Positions 1-7,100 of a DNA stretch of 16,015 nt are shown here, in pieces. Made by a program: the position numbers and the translations under genes. Source of the DNA: JAKEGN01 sp964465665 (GTDB lineage Bacteria; Pseudomonadota; Gammaproteobacteria; Steroidobacterales; Woeseiaceae); the NCBI GenBank assembly GCA_964465665.1, contig CAYXKM010000130.1, forward strand, positions 1-16,015, read 5' to 3'. The number at the start of each line of letters is the position of its first letter. Position 1 is the first letter of the stretch. The notes beneath the pieces are model-generated. The model was not told the DNA's origin. It ran no database searches and saw only the letters and a program-made list of their open reading frames with translations.

Positions 1-28
1 CGGGCGATCAGCCAGGATGGCTTGCACT

Positions 29-92
29 CGGGGCATTTATCAGCGGACTGCGAGCCTTTGGCTCGCTTAATGTCTCGCTGACAAACGCCCCG
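29..92. repeat. Long imperfect palindrome upstream of tRNA-Trp
   Basis: Positions 29-45 pair with 76-92 (outer arm GGGGCATTTATCAGCG at 30-45 against CGCTGACAAACGCCCC at 76-91) with two A/C mismatches. GAC 46-48 can pair with GTC 72-74, and an inner perfect 7-bp hairpin GCGAGCC-TTT-GGCTCGC lies at 50-66. No T-run follows on the + strand. Read from the - strand, the two mismatches become G-U wobbles, so an RNA from that strand would be fully paired in the outer arm. It could be a DNA-level repeat element, the processed end of an upstream gene, or a terminator without a U-tract. No coding sequence is recognisable in 1-165. Confidence 0.5.
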
Positions 93-113
93 CGCACAAG
101 CCGACGGAACGAT

Positions 114-136
114 GTAGGAGCCTGCATTGCAGGCGA
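114..136 (+). repeat. REP element, copy 1
   Basis: A 23-base unit that starts with GTAG and holds a GCCTGC-ATT-GCAGGC hairpin followed by GA. It is identical to the copies at 325 and 1437 and differs by one base from the copy at 1483. A 5' GTAG tetranucleotide followed by a short GC-rich hairpin is the known signature of REP sequences mobilised by RAYT (TnpA-REP) transposases. It lies 29 bases before tRNA-Trp. Confidence 0.75.
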
Positions 137-165
137 CCGGACAAAAGCGAAGGGCTAAACAGTAA

Positions 166-241
166 AGGCCAGTAGCTCAATTGGCAGAGCGGCGGTCTCC
201 AAAACCGCAGGTTGGGGGTTCGATTCCCTCCTGGCCTGCCA
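166..241 (+). tRNA. tRNA-Trp (anticodon CCA)
   Basis: A full 76-base cloverleaf can be drawn. The acceptor stem is AGGCCAG (166-172) with CTGGCCT (231-237). The D arm is GCTC/GAGC, the anticodon stem GCGGT/ACCGC has loop CTCCAAA with anticodon CCA at 199-201, and the T arm is GGGGG-TTCGATT-CCCTC. The discriminator is G238 and the CCA end (239-241) is encoded. CCA reads UGG, so this is tryptophan. A tRNA-Trp directly upstream of secE is a common gammaproteobacterial arrangement, often behind a tuf gene that would lie left of this window. I found no convincing promoter just before it, so it is probably processed from a longer transcript. Confidence 0.97.
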
Positions 242-270
242 TCCGGCGGGATGGAAGACACGCAGGCACT

Positions 271-294
271 GCGGGAGCCTGCAGAGCAAGGCGA
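271..294 (+). repeat. Degenerate REP-like element
   Basis: This stretch keeps the GGAGCCTGCA half of the REP unit and the closing GGCGA, but the loop is enlarged and one base of the 3' arm is changed (GCAAGGC instead of GCAGGC). It lies between tRNA-Trp and the intact copy at 325. It may be a decayed REP copy; chance similarity is not excluded. Confidence 0.4.
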
Positions 295-324
295 CAGCAT
301 TAGAAACGAAGGCGGCAAGACATT

Positions 325-347
325 GTAGGAGCCTGCATTGCAGGCGA
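325..347 (+). repeat. REP element, copy 2, in the secE leader
   Basis: It matches the 23-base unit at 114 exactly: GTAG, then GCCTGC-ATT-GCAGGC, then GA. It ends 23 bases before the secE ATG, so on a tRNA-secE transcript its hairpin would sit just upstream of the ribosome binding area. Confidence 0.75.
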
Positions 348-370
348 CGGCAGATTCCGAAAATTACCCA

Positions 371-751
371 ATGGCAACAACGACTGAAACGAGCGAGTCG
401 GGCGTACTCGATACATTGAAACTGCTGATTGCGGCCGGTGTACTTGTGGGCGGCCTTTTTGGCTACTACTACTTCCTGGCATGGTCGTTACCGCTGCGAG
501 TGCTACTGGTGCTTGGCGGACTGGCTGCCGGCATAACGATTGCAATGACCAGTACGCAAGGGCAGCGACTCTGGGCATTCATTCAGGGTTCGCGGGTCGA
601 GATCCGCAAGGTCGTCTGGCCGACAAAACAGGAAACGACACAGACTGCGATCGCTGTGTTTGTCTTTACATTGGTTATGGCACTTTTCTTCTGGGGCCTG
701 GACTCGTTCCTGCTCTGGCTTACAAGAACGCTGGTCGGGTCAACCGGCTGA
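371..751 (+). CDS. secE: Protein translocase subunit SecE
   Basis: SecE is the small clamp subunit of the SecYEG channel in the inner membrane, and steadies SecY during SecA- or ribosome-driven export. The 126-residue product matches E. coli SecE in length (127). It shows three hydrophobic segments (about 16-36, 41-60 and 93-118), which is the enterobacterial-type form, since many bacteria keep only the last helix. The conserved cytoplasmic amphipathic segment with RKVVWPTKQE lies at 79-88, just before the essential third helix. ATG 371 is chosen because it gives the usual length. A TTG at 338 in frame would begin inside the REP hairpin and add 11 unlikely residues. No good Shine-Dalgarno precedes 371. 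nusG begins 32 bases downstream, and the pair is probably co-transcribed. Confidence 0.96.
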   Translation: MATTTETSESGVLDTLKLLIAAGVLVGGLFGYYYFLAWSLPLRVLLVLGGLAAGITIAMTSTQGQRLWAFIQGSRVEIRKVVWPTKQETTQTAIAVFVFTLVMALFFWGLDSFLLWLTRTLVGSTG

Positions 752-783
752 TCGTGCAGACCGCAAACAGGGGTGATACGGAA

Positions 784-1317
784 GTGGCATTACGCTGGTA
801 CATCGTCCACGCATATTCGAATTTCGAGCACAAAGTTAAGAGCTCGCTCGAAGAGCGTATTGCCCTGATGGGACTACAGGAGAAGTTCGGCGACATCCTG
901 GTGCCGACAGAAGAAGTGGTCGAAATGAAGGAAGGGCAGAAACGACGCAGCGAGCGGAAGTTTTTCCCCGGCTATGTGCTGGTCCAGATGGAAATGGACG
1001 ATGAGACATGGCACCTCGTGAAAGAAGTGCCGAAGGTCCTGGGCTTCATCGGCGGCTCCAGTGACCGCCCGGCGCCGATTACGGAGAAAGAAGCGGACCA
1101 GATCCTGAACCGCGTGAAGGAAGGCGTGGACAAACCGCGGCCGAAGGTGCTTTTCGAGCCCGGCGAAGTTGTACGGGTCATCCATGGACCGTTCAACGAT
1201 TTCAGCGGTGTCGTCGAGCAGGTGAATTACGACAAGAGCCGGCTGCAGGTAGCAGTGCAGATTCTGGGTCGGTCTACACCGGTTGAGCTGGATTTCAGCC
1301 AGGTCGAAAAGGGATAG
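784..1317 (+). CDS. nusG: Transcription termination/antitermination protein NusG
   Basis: NusG binds the RNA polymerase clamp helices through its N-terminal NGN domain and contacts Rho or ribosomal protein S10 through its C-terminal KOW domain, so it affects elongation, Rho termination and transcription-translation coupling. The product is 177 residues (E. coli 181). The NGN domain starts at RWYIVHAYS (4-12) and includes RKFFPGYVLV (58-67) and GFIGGSSDRPAPI (87-99). The KOW region, with FEPGEVVRVIHGPF, begins near residue 124, and the protein ends with the conserved ELDFSQVEK. The start is GTG 784, preceded by AGGGG (769-773) at ten bases. A second in-frame GTG at 754 would add ten residues without family support. 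It follows secE as in E. coli. Confidence 0.96.
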   Translation: MALRWYIVHAYSNFEHKVKSSLEERIALMGLQEKFGDILVPTEEVVEMKEGQKRRSERKFFPGYVLVQMEMDDETWHLVKEVPKVLGFIGGSSDRPAPITEKEADQILNRVKEGVDKPRPKVLFEPGEVVRVIHGPFNDFSGVVEQVNYDKSRLQVAVQILGRSTPVELDFSQVEKG

Positions 1318-1325
1318 CAATTATC

Positions 1326-1365
1326 GGCAATGCACCGACCGCCGCAAGCGGCGCCGGTGATTGCC
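1326..1365 (+). other. Stem-loop directly after nusG
   Basis: GGCAAT (1326-1331) and CACCG (1333-1337) pair with CGGTG (1355-1359) and ATTGCC (1360-1365), with one bulged G. An inner GCCGC-AA-GCGGC lies at 1341-1352. It begins eight bases after the nusG stop. No T-run follows, so it may protect the 3' end of the secE-nusG message rather than terminate it. Confidence 0.5.
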
Positions 1366-1381
1366 ACAGATAGTCGATAGC

Positions 1382-1412
1382 GTTATCGGCCCTGCTGACG
1401 CAGTCCGATAAC
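1382..1412 (+). other. Second stem-loop in the nusG-rplK gap
   Basis: GTTATCGG (1382-1389) pairs perfectly with CCGATAAC (1405-1412), and CTGC (1392-1395) with GCAG (1400-1403) closes a TGAC loop. There is no T-run behind it. The word TTATCGGC also occurs at 1321-1328, just before the preceding hairpin. Confidence 0.45.
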
Positions 1413-1436
1413 TGCTTGGATTGTTGGAAGAATGCT

Positions 1437-1459
1437 GTAGGAGCCTGCATTGCAGGCGA
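1437..1459 (+). repeat. REP element, copy 3
   Basis: Identical over 23 bases to the copies at 114 and 325. It lies in the same orientation as copy 4, whose start is 46 bases further on, so the two form a direct pair in the nusG-rplK gap. Confidence 0.75.
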
Positions 1460-1482
1460 GCGCGGTGTTTGCAGTACGACCT

Positions 1483-1505
1483 GTTGGAGCCTGCATTGCA
1501 GGCGA
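1483..1505 (+). repeat. REP element, copy 4 (GTTG variant)
   Basis: The same 23-base unit with one change, the opening GTAG being GTTG; the GCCTGC-ATT-GCAGGC hairpin is intact. A second small hairpin and a T-run follow at once. Confidence 0.7.
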
Positions 1506-1523
1506 CCGCGAAGCGGATTTTTT
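1506..1523 (+). terminator. Possible intrinsic terminator between nusG and rplK
   Basis: CCGC (1506-1509), loop GAA, GCGG (1513-1516), then A and six T (1518-1523). The stem is short, but it abuts the hairpin of REP copy 4, and the two together could act as a terminator. In E. coli secE-nusG and the rplK unit are separate operons, which fits a stop here. I could not find a convincing new promoter between 1524 and 1610. Confidence 0.45.
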
Positions 1524-1610
1524 GTTGGAGTACCGAACTCGGGACGAACGCGATTTCGGAAAATTTAGTCGAGGAGCCTAACGGCGCTTGCACTCGAAGA
1601 GGTAATACAA

Positions 1611-2045
1611 ATGGCTAAGAAAGTAACTGGCTATATCAAGCTGCAGGTCGCAGCCGGCCAGGCAAATCCGAGTCCGCCGGTCGGCCCAGCACTGGGCCAG
1701 CACGGCGTGAATATCATGGAATTCTGCAAGACGTTCAATGCGCAGACACAGAGCATTGAGCCGGGCCTGCCGATTCCGGTAGGAATCACGGTTTACAGTG
1801 ATCGAAGTTTCACTTTCATCACCAAGACGCCGCCAGCCTCGGTGTTGTTACGCAAGGCGGCGGGAGCCGCGAAAGGCTCAGGCACGCCGAACACAATCAA
1901 GGTGGGCAAGGTCAATCGCAAACAGATCGAGGAGATTGCCAGTTCCAAGATGCCGGACCTGACCGCGGCCAACCTGGATGCCGCTGTACGTACCATCGCA
2001 GGCACCGCCCGCAGCATGGGAATAGATGTTGAGGGAGTGAACTGA
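1611..2045 (+). CDS. rplK: 50S ribosomal protein L11
   Basis: L11 binds the 23S rRNA GTPase-associated centre at the base of the L7/L12 stalk, works with EF-G and EF-Tu, and is needed for RelA activation by uncharged tRNA. The product is 144 residues (E. coli 142). The N-terminal domain carries the proline-rich PSPPVGPALGQHGVNI near residues 21-36, the region around which thiostrepton binds. The C-terminal RNA-binding domain has GTPNTIKVGKVNRKQIEEIA and the closing GTARSMGI. ATG 1611 is preceded by GAGG (1599-1602) at eight bases. Its TGA stop shares one base with the rplA ATG (TGATG), pointing to translational coupling of L11 and L1. Confidence 0.98.
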   Translation: MAKKVTGYIKLQVAAGQANPSPPVGPALGQHGVNIMEFCKTFNAQTQSIEPGLPIPVGITVYSDRSFTFITKTPPASVLLRKAAGAAKGSGTPNTIKVGKVNRKQIEEIASSKMPDLTAANLDAAVRTIAGTARSMGIDVEGVN

Positions 2046-2740
2046 TGGCCACGCTGAGCAAACGCAGGAAACTTGCCCGCGAAAAAGTGAATCCGGCGGT
2101 TTCGTATTCGATCGACGAAGCGCTGAAACTCGTCAAGGAACTTGCGACAGCGAAGTTCCCGGAGAGCATCGACATCGCAGTGAATCTTGGAATTGATCCA
2201 CGCAAGTCCGAGCAGGTCGTTCGCGGTTCGACCGTCTTGCCGAACGGCACGGGAAAATCGGTACGCGTTGCCGTGTTCGCACAGGGTGACAATGCAGAGA
2301 AAGCCAAGGCCGCCGGAGCCGACATTGTCGGTTTCCAGGACCTGGCCGATGCAGTCAAGGCAGGCGAGATCAATTTTGACGTGGTCATCGCAACGCCGGA
2401 CGCAATGCGAGTTGTCGGACAGTTGGGACAGGTGCTCGGCCCGCGCGGCCTGATGCCCAACCCGAAAGTCGGGACGGTTACGGCGGATGTGGAGACAGCG
2501 GTGCGAAACGCGAAAGCAGGCCAGGTGCGCTACCGAACCGACAAGGCCGGCATCGTGCATTGCGCGATCGGCCGGGCCGACTTCGAAATTCCGGCGCTGA
2601 AAGAAAATTTGACGGTGTTACTGGCCGACCTGCGAAAGGGCAAGCCGGCATCGGCAAAAGGCGTGTATCTCAAGAAACTGACAGTCTCCTCGACAATGGG
2701 GCCGGGCGTGTCGGTCGATCAGGCCAGCATCGAGGCTTGA
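2045..2740 (+). CDS. rplA: 50S ribosomal protein L1
   Basis: L1 forms the mobile L1 stalk next to the E site and helps release deacylated tRNA. In E. coli it also represses its own rplK-rplA message by binding the leader. The product is 231 residues (E. coli 234). It shows the family pattern: an N-terminal basic segment, FPESIDIAVNLGIDPRKSEQ near residue 38, the central ATPDAMRVVGQLGQVLGPRGLMPNPK block, and the terminal SSTMGPGVSVD. The internal AGGGAG at 2032-2037, at the end of rplK, serves as its Shine-Dalgarno seven bases before ATG 2045. I could not point to a definite L1-binding hairpin in the rplK leader; a weak CCGAA/TTCGG pairing (1533-1537 with 1555-1559) is the only candidate. Confidence 0.98.
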   Translation: MATLSKRRKLAREKVNPAVSYSIDEALKLVKELATAKFPESIDIAVNLGIDPRKSEQVVRGSTVLPNGTGKSVRVAVFAQGDNAEKAKAAGADIVGFQDLADAVKAGEINFDVVIATPDAMRVVGQLGQVLGPRGLMPNPKVGTVTADVETAVRNAKAGQVRYRTDKAGIVHCAIGRADFEIPALKENLTVLLADLRKGKPASAKGVYLKKLTVSSTMGPGVSVDQASIEA

Positions 2741-2755
2741 CGTTTTGAATTTGTT

Positions 2756-2822
2756 GCTTCGGCAGTGGTTGGGTCGAAGCGGTAAAAGGGCCGGTCGATG
2801 AAGCATGCTTCGTTTTCCGGCC
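2756..2822 (+). promoter_or_regulatory. Alternative hairpins in the distal rplJ leader
   Basis: GCTTCG (2756-2761) can pair with CGAAGC (2775-2780). The same CGAAGC can instead pair with GCTTCG at 2807-2812, while GAAGC (2800-2804) and GCTTC (2807-2811) also form their own palindrome inside a GGCCGG/CCGGCC stem (2789-2794 with 2817-2822). The foldings exclude one another. The stem has no T-run on the + strand; a TTTT follows it on the - strand. A regulatory role is an inference. Confidence 0.4.
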
Positions 2823-2834
2823 ATCGTCGAAGAC

Positions 2835-2936
2835 CGTAGGTGATCACTGCTTGTTGTGATCTTAATTTGATACCTACGCAGATGGTGCAGCCTGAGTCAG
2901 AGCAATCTGGCGACGGTCACCAATTCGGCATTGGTG
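2835..2936 (+). promoter_or_regulatory. L10 leader (ribosomal protein L10-L7/L12 autoregulation site)
   Basis: CGTAGGT (2835-2841) pairs with ACCTACG (2872-2878). Stacked on it, GATCAC (2842-2847) pairs with GTGATC (2856-2861), leaving a ten-base 3' bulge TTAATTTGAT (2862-2871). A two-part helix with an asymmetric bulge, upstream of rplJ, is the hallmark of the L10 leader, at which the L10-L7/L12 complex binds and shuts off translation of rplJ and rplL. A second stem CACCAAT-TCGGC-ATTGGTG (2918-2936) lies 50 bases before the rplJ start and may take part in hiding or exposing the ribosome binding site. Confidence 0.75.
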
Positions 2937-2986
2937 GGTGAAGAATGATTTCACCTTTGTTGTTGACCGTAAGCCAGGAGAAATTC

Positions 2987-3508
2987 ATGGCACTGAAACT
3001 CGAAGACAAGAAAGCTTTTGTCGAAGAGGTAAGCGCGGTCGCGGGTGAGTCCCTGTCTGCCGTTGCGGCGGAATACCGGGGCTTGACCGTTGCAGAGATG
3101 ACGCAGTTACGCAAGGAAGCGCGTAACGCAGGCGTGTACATGCGTGTTGTCAAAAATACGCTGGCTCGTCGCGCCATCAAGGGCACGGATTTTGAGTGTA
3201 TGAAAGATACGCTCAAGGGCCCGCTGCTGCTCGCGTTTGCAAAAGACGATCCGGGTGCTGCTGCCAGGGTCATCAAGGACTTCGCCAAGGAGCACGAAGC
3301 TCTGAAGGCGGTCTCGTTATCGGCCGGTGGGCAATTGCTGCCTGCGAGTGATTTGGCGAAATTGGCAGAACTGCCAACGCTCGATCAGGCGCGTGCAATG
3401 TTGCTTGGCCTGTTGGTAGCTCCGATGACCAGGCTGGTGCGCACACTTGCTGAACCGCCTGCGATGCTCGCGCGGACCCTGTCCGCCAGAGGCAAGCAAG
3501 TTTCTTAA
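2987..3508 (+). CDS. rplJ: 50S ribosomal protein L10
   Basis: L10 anchors the L7/L12 dimers to the 23S rRNA beside L11, forming the stalk that recruits translational GTPases; the L10-L7/L12 complex is also the repressor of this operon. The product is 173 residues (E. coli 165). The N-terminal rRNA-binding domain starts MALKLEDKKAFVEEV and includes YRGLTVAEMTQLRKEAR and VVKNTLARRA. The alanine- and leucine-rich C-terminal helix that carries L7/L12 follows LDQARAMLLGLLVAPM. ATG 2987 is chosen because AGGAG (2976-2980) precedes it by six bases and it matches the family N-terminus. An in-frame ATG at 2945 would add 14 residues read through the leader. rplL follows after 41 bases. Confidence 0.97.
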   Translation: MALKLEDKKAFVEEVSAVAGESLSAVAAEYRGLTVAEMTQLRKEARNAGVYMRVVKNTLARRAIKGTDFECMKDTLKGPLLLAFAKDDPGAAARVIKDFAKEHEALKAVSLSAGGQLLPASDLAKLAELPTLDQARAMLLGLLVAPMTRLVRTLAEPPAMLARTLSARGKQVS

Positions 3509-3549
3509 CTAAATTGACTGATTCAGGATTTACCCAGAGGAATACAGAA

Positions 3550-3930
3550 ATGGCAATGTCAAACCAGGACCTGCTCAAGGAATTGAGCGCCAAGCCGATC
3601 ATGGAAGTCGTAGAGCTCGTCAAGATGCTCGAGAACGAGTGGGGTGTTTCGGCCGCTGCTCCGGTTGCAGTTGCAGCCGCAGGCGGGGCTGCTGCCGCAG
3701 CGCCGGCAGCCGAAGAGAAGACCGAGTTCGATGTCGTTTTGACCAGCTTCGGCGCCAACAAGGTTGGCGTTATCAAGGCGGTACGCACGATCACCGGCCT
3801 CGGTCTGAAGGAAGCGAAGGATGCAGTCGAAGGTGCTCCGTCCGTTATCAAGGAAGGTGCATCGAAAGCAGACTCCGCGAACTTCAAAAAGCAGCTTGAA
3901 GAAGCAGGCGCTACGGTCGAGCTCAAGTAA
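3550..3930 (+). CDS. rplL: 50S ribosomal protein L7/L12
   Basis: L7/L12 is the multi-copy stalk protein. Its C-terminal domain contacts EF-Tu, EF-G, IF2 and RF3 and stimulates GTP hydrolysis. The product is 126 residues (E. coli 121). It has the N-terminal dimerisation helices (about 4-33, with ELSAKPIMEVVELVKMLE), an alanine-rich flexible hinge (about 36-55) and the compact C-terminal domain from EKTEFDVVL to the end, with the conserved KVGVIKAVRTITGLGLKEAK. ATG 3550 has AGAGG (3536-3540) nine bases upstream. ATG 3556 is a possible second start two codons on, and a TTG at 3514 in frame is too far upstream. It probably shares the rplJ leader control. Confidence 0.97.
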   Translation: MAMSNQDLLKELSAKPIMEVVELVKMLENEWGVSAAAPVAVAAAGGAAAAAPAAEEKTEFDVVLTSFGANKVGVIKAVRTITGLGLKEAKDAVEGAPSVIKEGASKADSANFKKQLEEAGATVELK

Positions 3931-3984
3931 TCACTTGATCTCCCGACCATTGATGCCGGACTTTGCAGTCCACCAGTCGGACTT

Positions 3985-4038
3985 GCAGCCGGTCGAAATA
4001 TTCGACCGGCTGCTCGTTCGCGTCTGTGAAGCTTTTTT
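3985..4038 (+). terminator. Attenuator-like hairpin between rplL and rpoB
   Basis: GCAGCCGGTCGAA (3985-3997) pairs perfectly with TTCGACCGGCTGC (4001-4013) around an ATA loop. Six T follow only 20 bases later (4033-4038), so it is not a textbook terminator. In E. coli this gap holds a partial terminator and an RNase III site that set the polymerase-to-ribosomal-protein ratio; the same position suggests the same role. A smaller hairpin GGACT-TTGC-AGTCC lies upstream (3958-3971) and GCCGG-GATT-CCGGC downstream (4097-4110). Confidence 0.5.
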
Positions 4039-4144
4039 CGGTGTGTACGTAGCGGAACAGGTTCACAAAAATTTCTAGTTGCGCGGCAGTTTGCCGGCCG
4101 GGATTCCGGCTTGCAGGCACCGCCAAAATTGAAGGTAGTCTCGA

Positions 4145-7100
4145 ATGGCTTATTCATTCACTGAGAAGAAACGCATCCGAAAAGACTTTGGCAAGCGCCA
4201 GACGATTTTGGCCGTGCCGTACCTGCTGTCTATTCAGCTGGACTCGTACAAGAAATTCCTGCAGGTCGAAGACAGCGGATCGAAACGCGACGAAATCGGC
4301 TTGCATGCTGCATTCAAAACCGTGTTTCCGATAGTCAGTTACTCCGGGAATGCTGCCCTTGAATACGTCAGCTACCGGCTCGGTGAGCCGGTATTCGACG
4401 TCAAGGAATGTCAGATGCGTGGCCTCACGTATGCCGCGCCAATTCGCGTCAAAGTACGCCTTGTCATTTATGACAAGGATGCCAGCGGTACGCCCAAGCC
4501 GGTCAAGGACATTCGCGAGCAGGAAGTGTATCTCGGTGAAATGCCACTGATGACGGATCACGGTACGTTCGTAATCAACGGTACCGAAAGGGTCATCGTG
4601 TCGCAGTTGCATCGCTCTCCTGGGGTGTTCTTCGATCACGACAAGGGTAAAACCCATTCATCGGGCAAGTTGCTGTTTTCGGCACGAATCATTCCCTATC
4701 GCGGTTCGTGGCTGGATTTCGAGTTCGATCCCAAAGACAGCCTGTTTGCACGTATCGACCGTCGCCGGAAACTTCCGGTGACCATCATTCTGCGTGCGCT
4801 CGGACTCACCAATGAAGAAATGCTCAAAATTTTCTTCGAGCACAACGAGTTCTTTCTGTCAGCGAAAGATATCCGCATGGGCCTGGTTCCGGGACGCCTG
4901 CGCGGCGAGACAGCCATGTTCGAGATCAAGCTCGGGCGAAAGGTCATCGTCGAGGAAGGCCGCCGTATTACGGCCAAGCACGTGCGGGAGATGGAGCAAT
5001 CCAAGATCGACACGCTGGTCGTGCCGGCGGAGTACCTCGAGGGCAAGATTCTTGCGCATGACGTTATCGACAAGGAAACCGGCGAACTGCTGGCCGCTGC
5101 CAATGCCGAGCTGAGTGTCGAGATCATCGAGCTGCTGATCAAGAAAGGCATAGACAAGATTCGCACGTTGTATGTCAACGATCTGGATCGTGGCCCCTAC
5201 ATTTCGAATACCCTGAATATCGATCCTTCGACTACGCGGCTCGAGGCGCTGGTCGAAATCTATCGGATGATGCGACCGGGCGAGCCACCGACCAAGGAAG
5301 CTGCCGAAAACCTGTTCCAGAACCTGTTCTTCAATGGCGATCGATACGATCTTTCGGCTGTTGGCCGCATGAAGTTCAATCGGCGGGTCGGTCGCGAGAC
5401 CTCCGAGGGTCCGGGCGTGCTTGATAATTCCGATATCCTGGATGTGCTCAAGACGCTGATCGACATTCGCAACGGTTACGGAACGGTTGACGATATCGAT
5501 CACCTCGGCAACCGCCGCGTTCGCAGCGTCGGTGAAATGGCGGAGAACGCTTTCCGCGTGGGTCTCGTGCGCGTGGAGCGAGCCGTCAAAGAGCGCCTGA
5601 CGCAGGCCGAGACCGAGGGCCTGATGCCGCAGGAAATGATCAACGCGAAGCCGGTCGCTGCTGCTGTGAAGGAGTTCTTCGGATCCAGCCAGTTGTCGCA
5701 GTTCATGGACCAGAACAACCCGCTGTCGGAAGTAACGCACAAACGTCGCGTATCTGCGCTCGGGCCAGGCGGCCTTACGCGCGAGCGCGCCGGTTTCGAA
5801 GTTCGAGACGTGCATCCGACGCACTACGGTCGAGTGTGCCCGATCGAGACGCCGGAAGGCCCGAACATCGGGTTGATCAATTCGCTTGCCGTGTATGCGC
5901 GTACCAATGAATACGGATTCCTCGAAACGCCGTATCGGAAGATTATCGACAGCAAGGCAACCTCGGAGATCCAGTACCTGTCGGCCATCGAGGAGAGCCA
6001 GTACGTCATTGCGCAGGCGAACGCCGAACTCGACAAGAATGGCCGCCTGACAGAAGACCTGGTTTCGGTCCGGCACAAGAACGAATTTACGCTGGCGGAT
6101 CCGTCGGTTATTCAGTACATGGACGTATCGCCACGACAGATCGTGTCTGTTGCCGCCTCACTGATCCCGTTTCTCGAGCACGATGACGCAAACCGCGCGT
6201 TGATGGGCTCAAACATGCAACGACAGGCCGTCCCGACGCTGCGCTCCGAAGCGCCGCTGGTGGGTACCGGCATGGAACGTGCTGTTGCGGTCGACTCCGG
6301 CGTTACGGTCGTCGGGAAGCGCGGTGGTATCGTCGATTCAGTCGATGCTTCCCGCATCGTCGTGCGCGTCAACGATGACGAGACCGATGCATCGGAATCC
6401 GGTGTCGATATTTACAACCTGACCAAGTACACGCGGTCGAACCAGAACACCTGTATCAACCAGCGACCACTGGTTAAGGCAGGTAACGTGATTTCGCGCG
6501 GGGACGTGCTCGCGGACGGACCGTCGACCAACATGGGCGAGCTGGCGCTGGGCCAGAACCTGCTGGTCGCGTTCATGCCGTGGAATGGCTACAACTTCGA
6601 GGATTCGATCCTGATCTCGGAACGCGTCGTTAAGGAAGACCGTTTCACGACCATCCATATCGAGGAACTGTCCTGCGTTGCGCGCGATACCAAGCTGGGA
6701 TCCGAGGACATCACGGCCGACATCCCGAATGTCGGCGATGCGGCGCTCGCCAAGCTGGACGAATCGGGTATCGCATTCATCGGCGCCGAAGTCAGCGCCG
6801 GTGACATCCTGGTCGGAAAAGTCACGCCGAAAGGCGAGACCCAGCTGACCCCGGAGGAGAAACTGCTGCGTGCGATCTTCGGCGAGAAAGCATCGGACGT
6901 CAAAGACACATCCTTGCGCGTACCGCCAGGCATGGACGGCACGGTTATCGACGTGCGCGTCTTCACGCGCGACGGCGTCGAAAAGGATGCGCGTGCGCTG
7001 TCGATCGAGAAATCTGAGCTCGAGAGCGTTCGCAAGGATCTCGACGATACCCTGCGAATTCTCGAAGAGGATATTTACGAGCGTATCGAGCGCATGCTGA

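Noticed and set aside
338..370. A TTG start for secE inside the REP hairpin.
   Set aside because: It would place the start in a repeat and add 11 residues not expected for SecE; ATG 371 gives 126 residues.
481..783. An upstream extension of the nusG frame overlapping secE in another frame.
   Set aside because: The extra residues have no NusG similarity; GTG 784 gives the normal length and start RWYIVHAYS.
1437..1505. The tandem palindromic repeats as a CRISPR array.
   Set aside because: There are only two copies at this place, 23 bases long, separated by 23 bases, with dispersed identical copies elsewhere and no cas genes. They fit REP elements.
1541..1569. GGGACG and TTTAGT (17-base spacing) as an rplK promoter.
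   Set aside because: The -35 match is only three of six and the -10 is weak; too poor to call from sequence alone.
1587..1596. CTTGCACTCG, also present at 21-30, as a shared regulatory word before rplK and at the window start.
   Set aside because: It is only ten bases, the flanks do not match, and the two sites lack a common context.
2737..2760. TTGACG at the end of rplA as a -35 box for an rplJ promoter.
   Set aside because: No acceptable -10 box occurs 16-18 bases downstream.
5681..5763. Possible rifampicin-resistance substitutions in rpoB and streptomycin-resistance substitutions in rpsL.
   Set aside because: The key residues (D522, H532 and S537 in RpoB; K43, K88 and P91 in S12) are wild type. 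V536 in place of E. coli I530 is a conservative difference.
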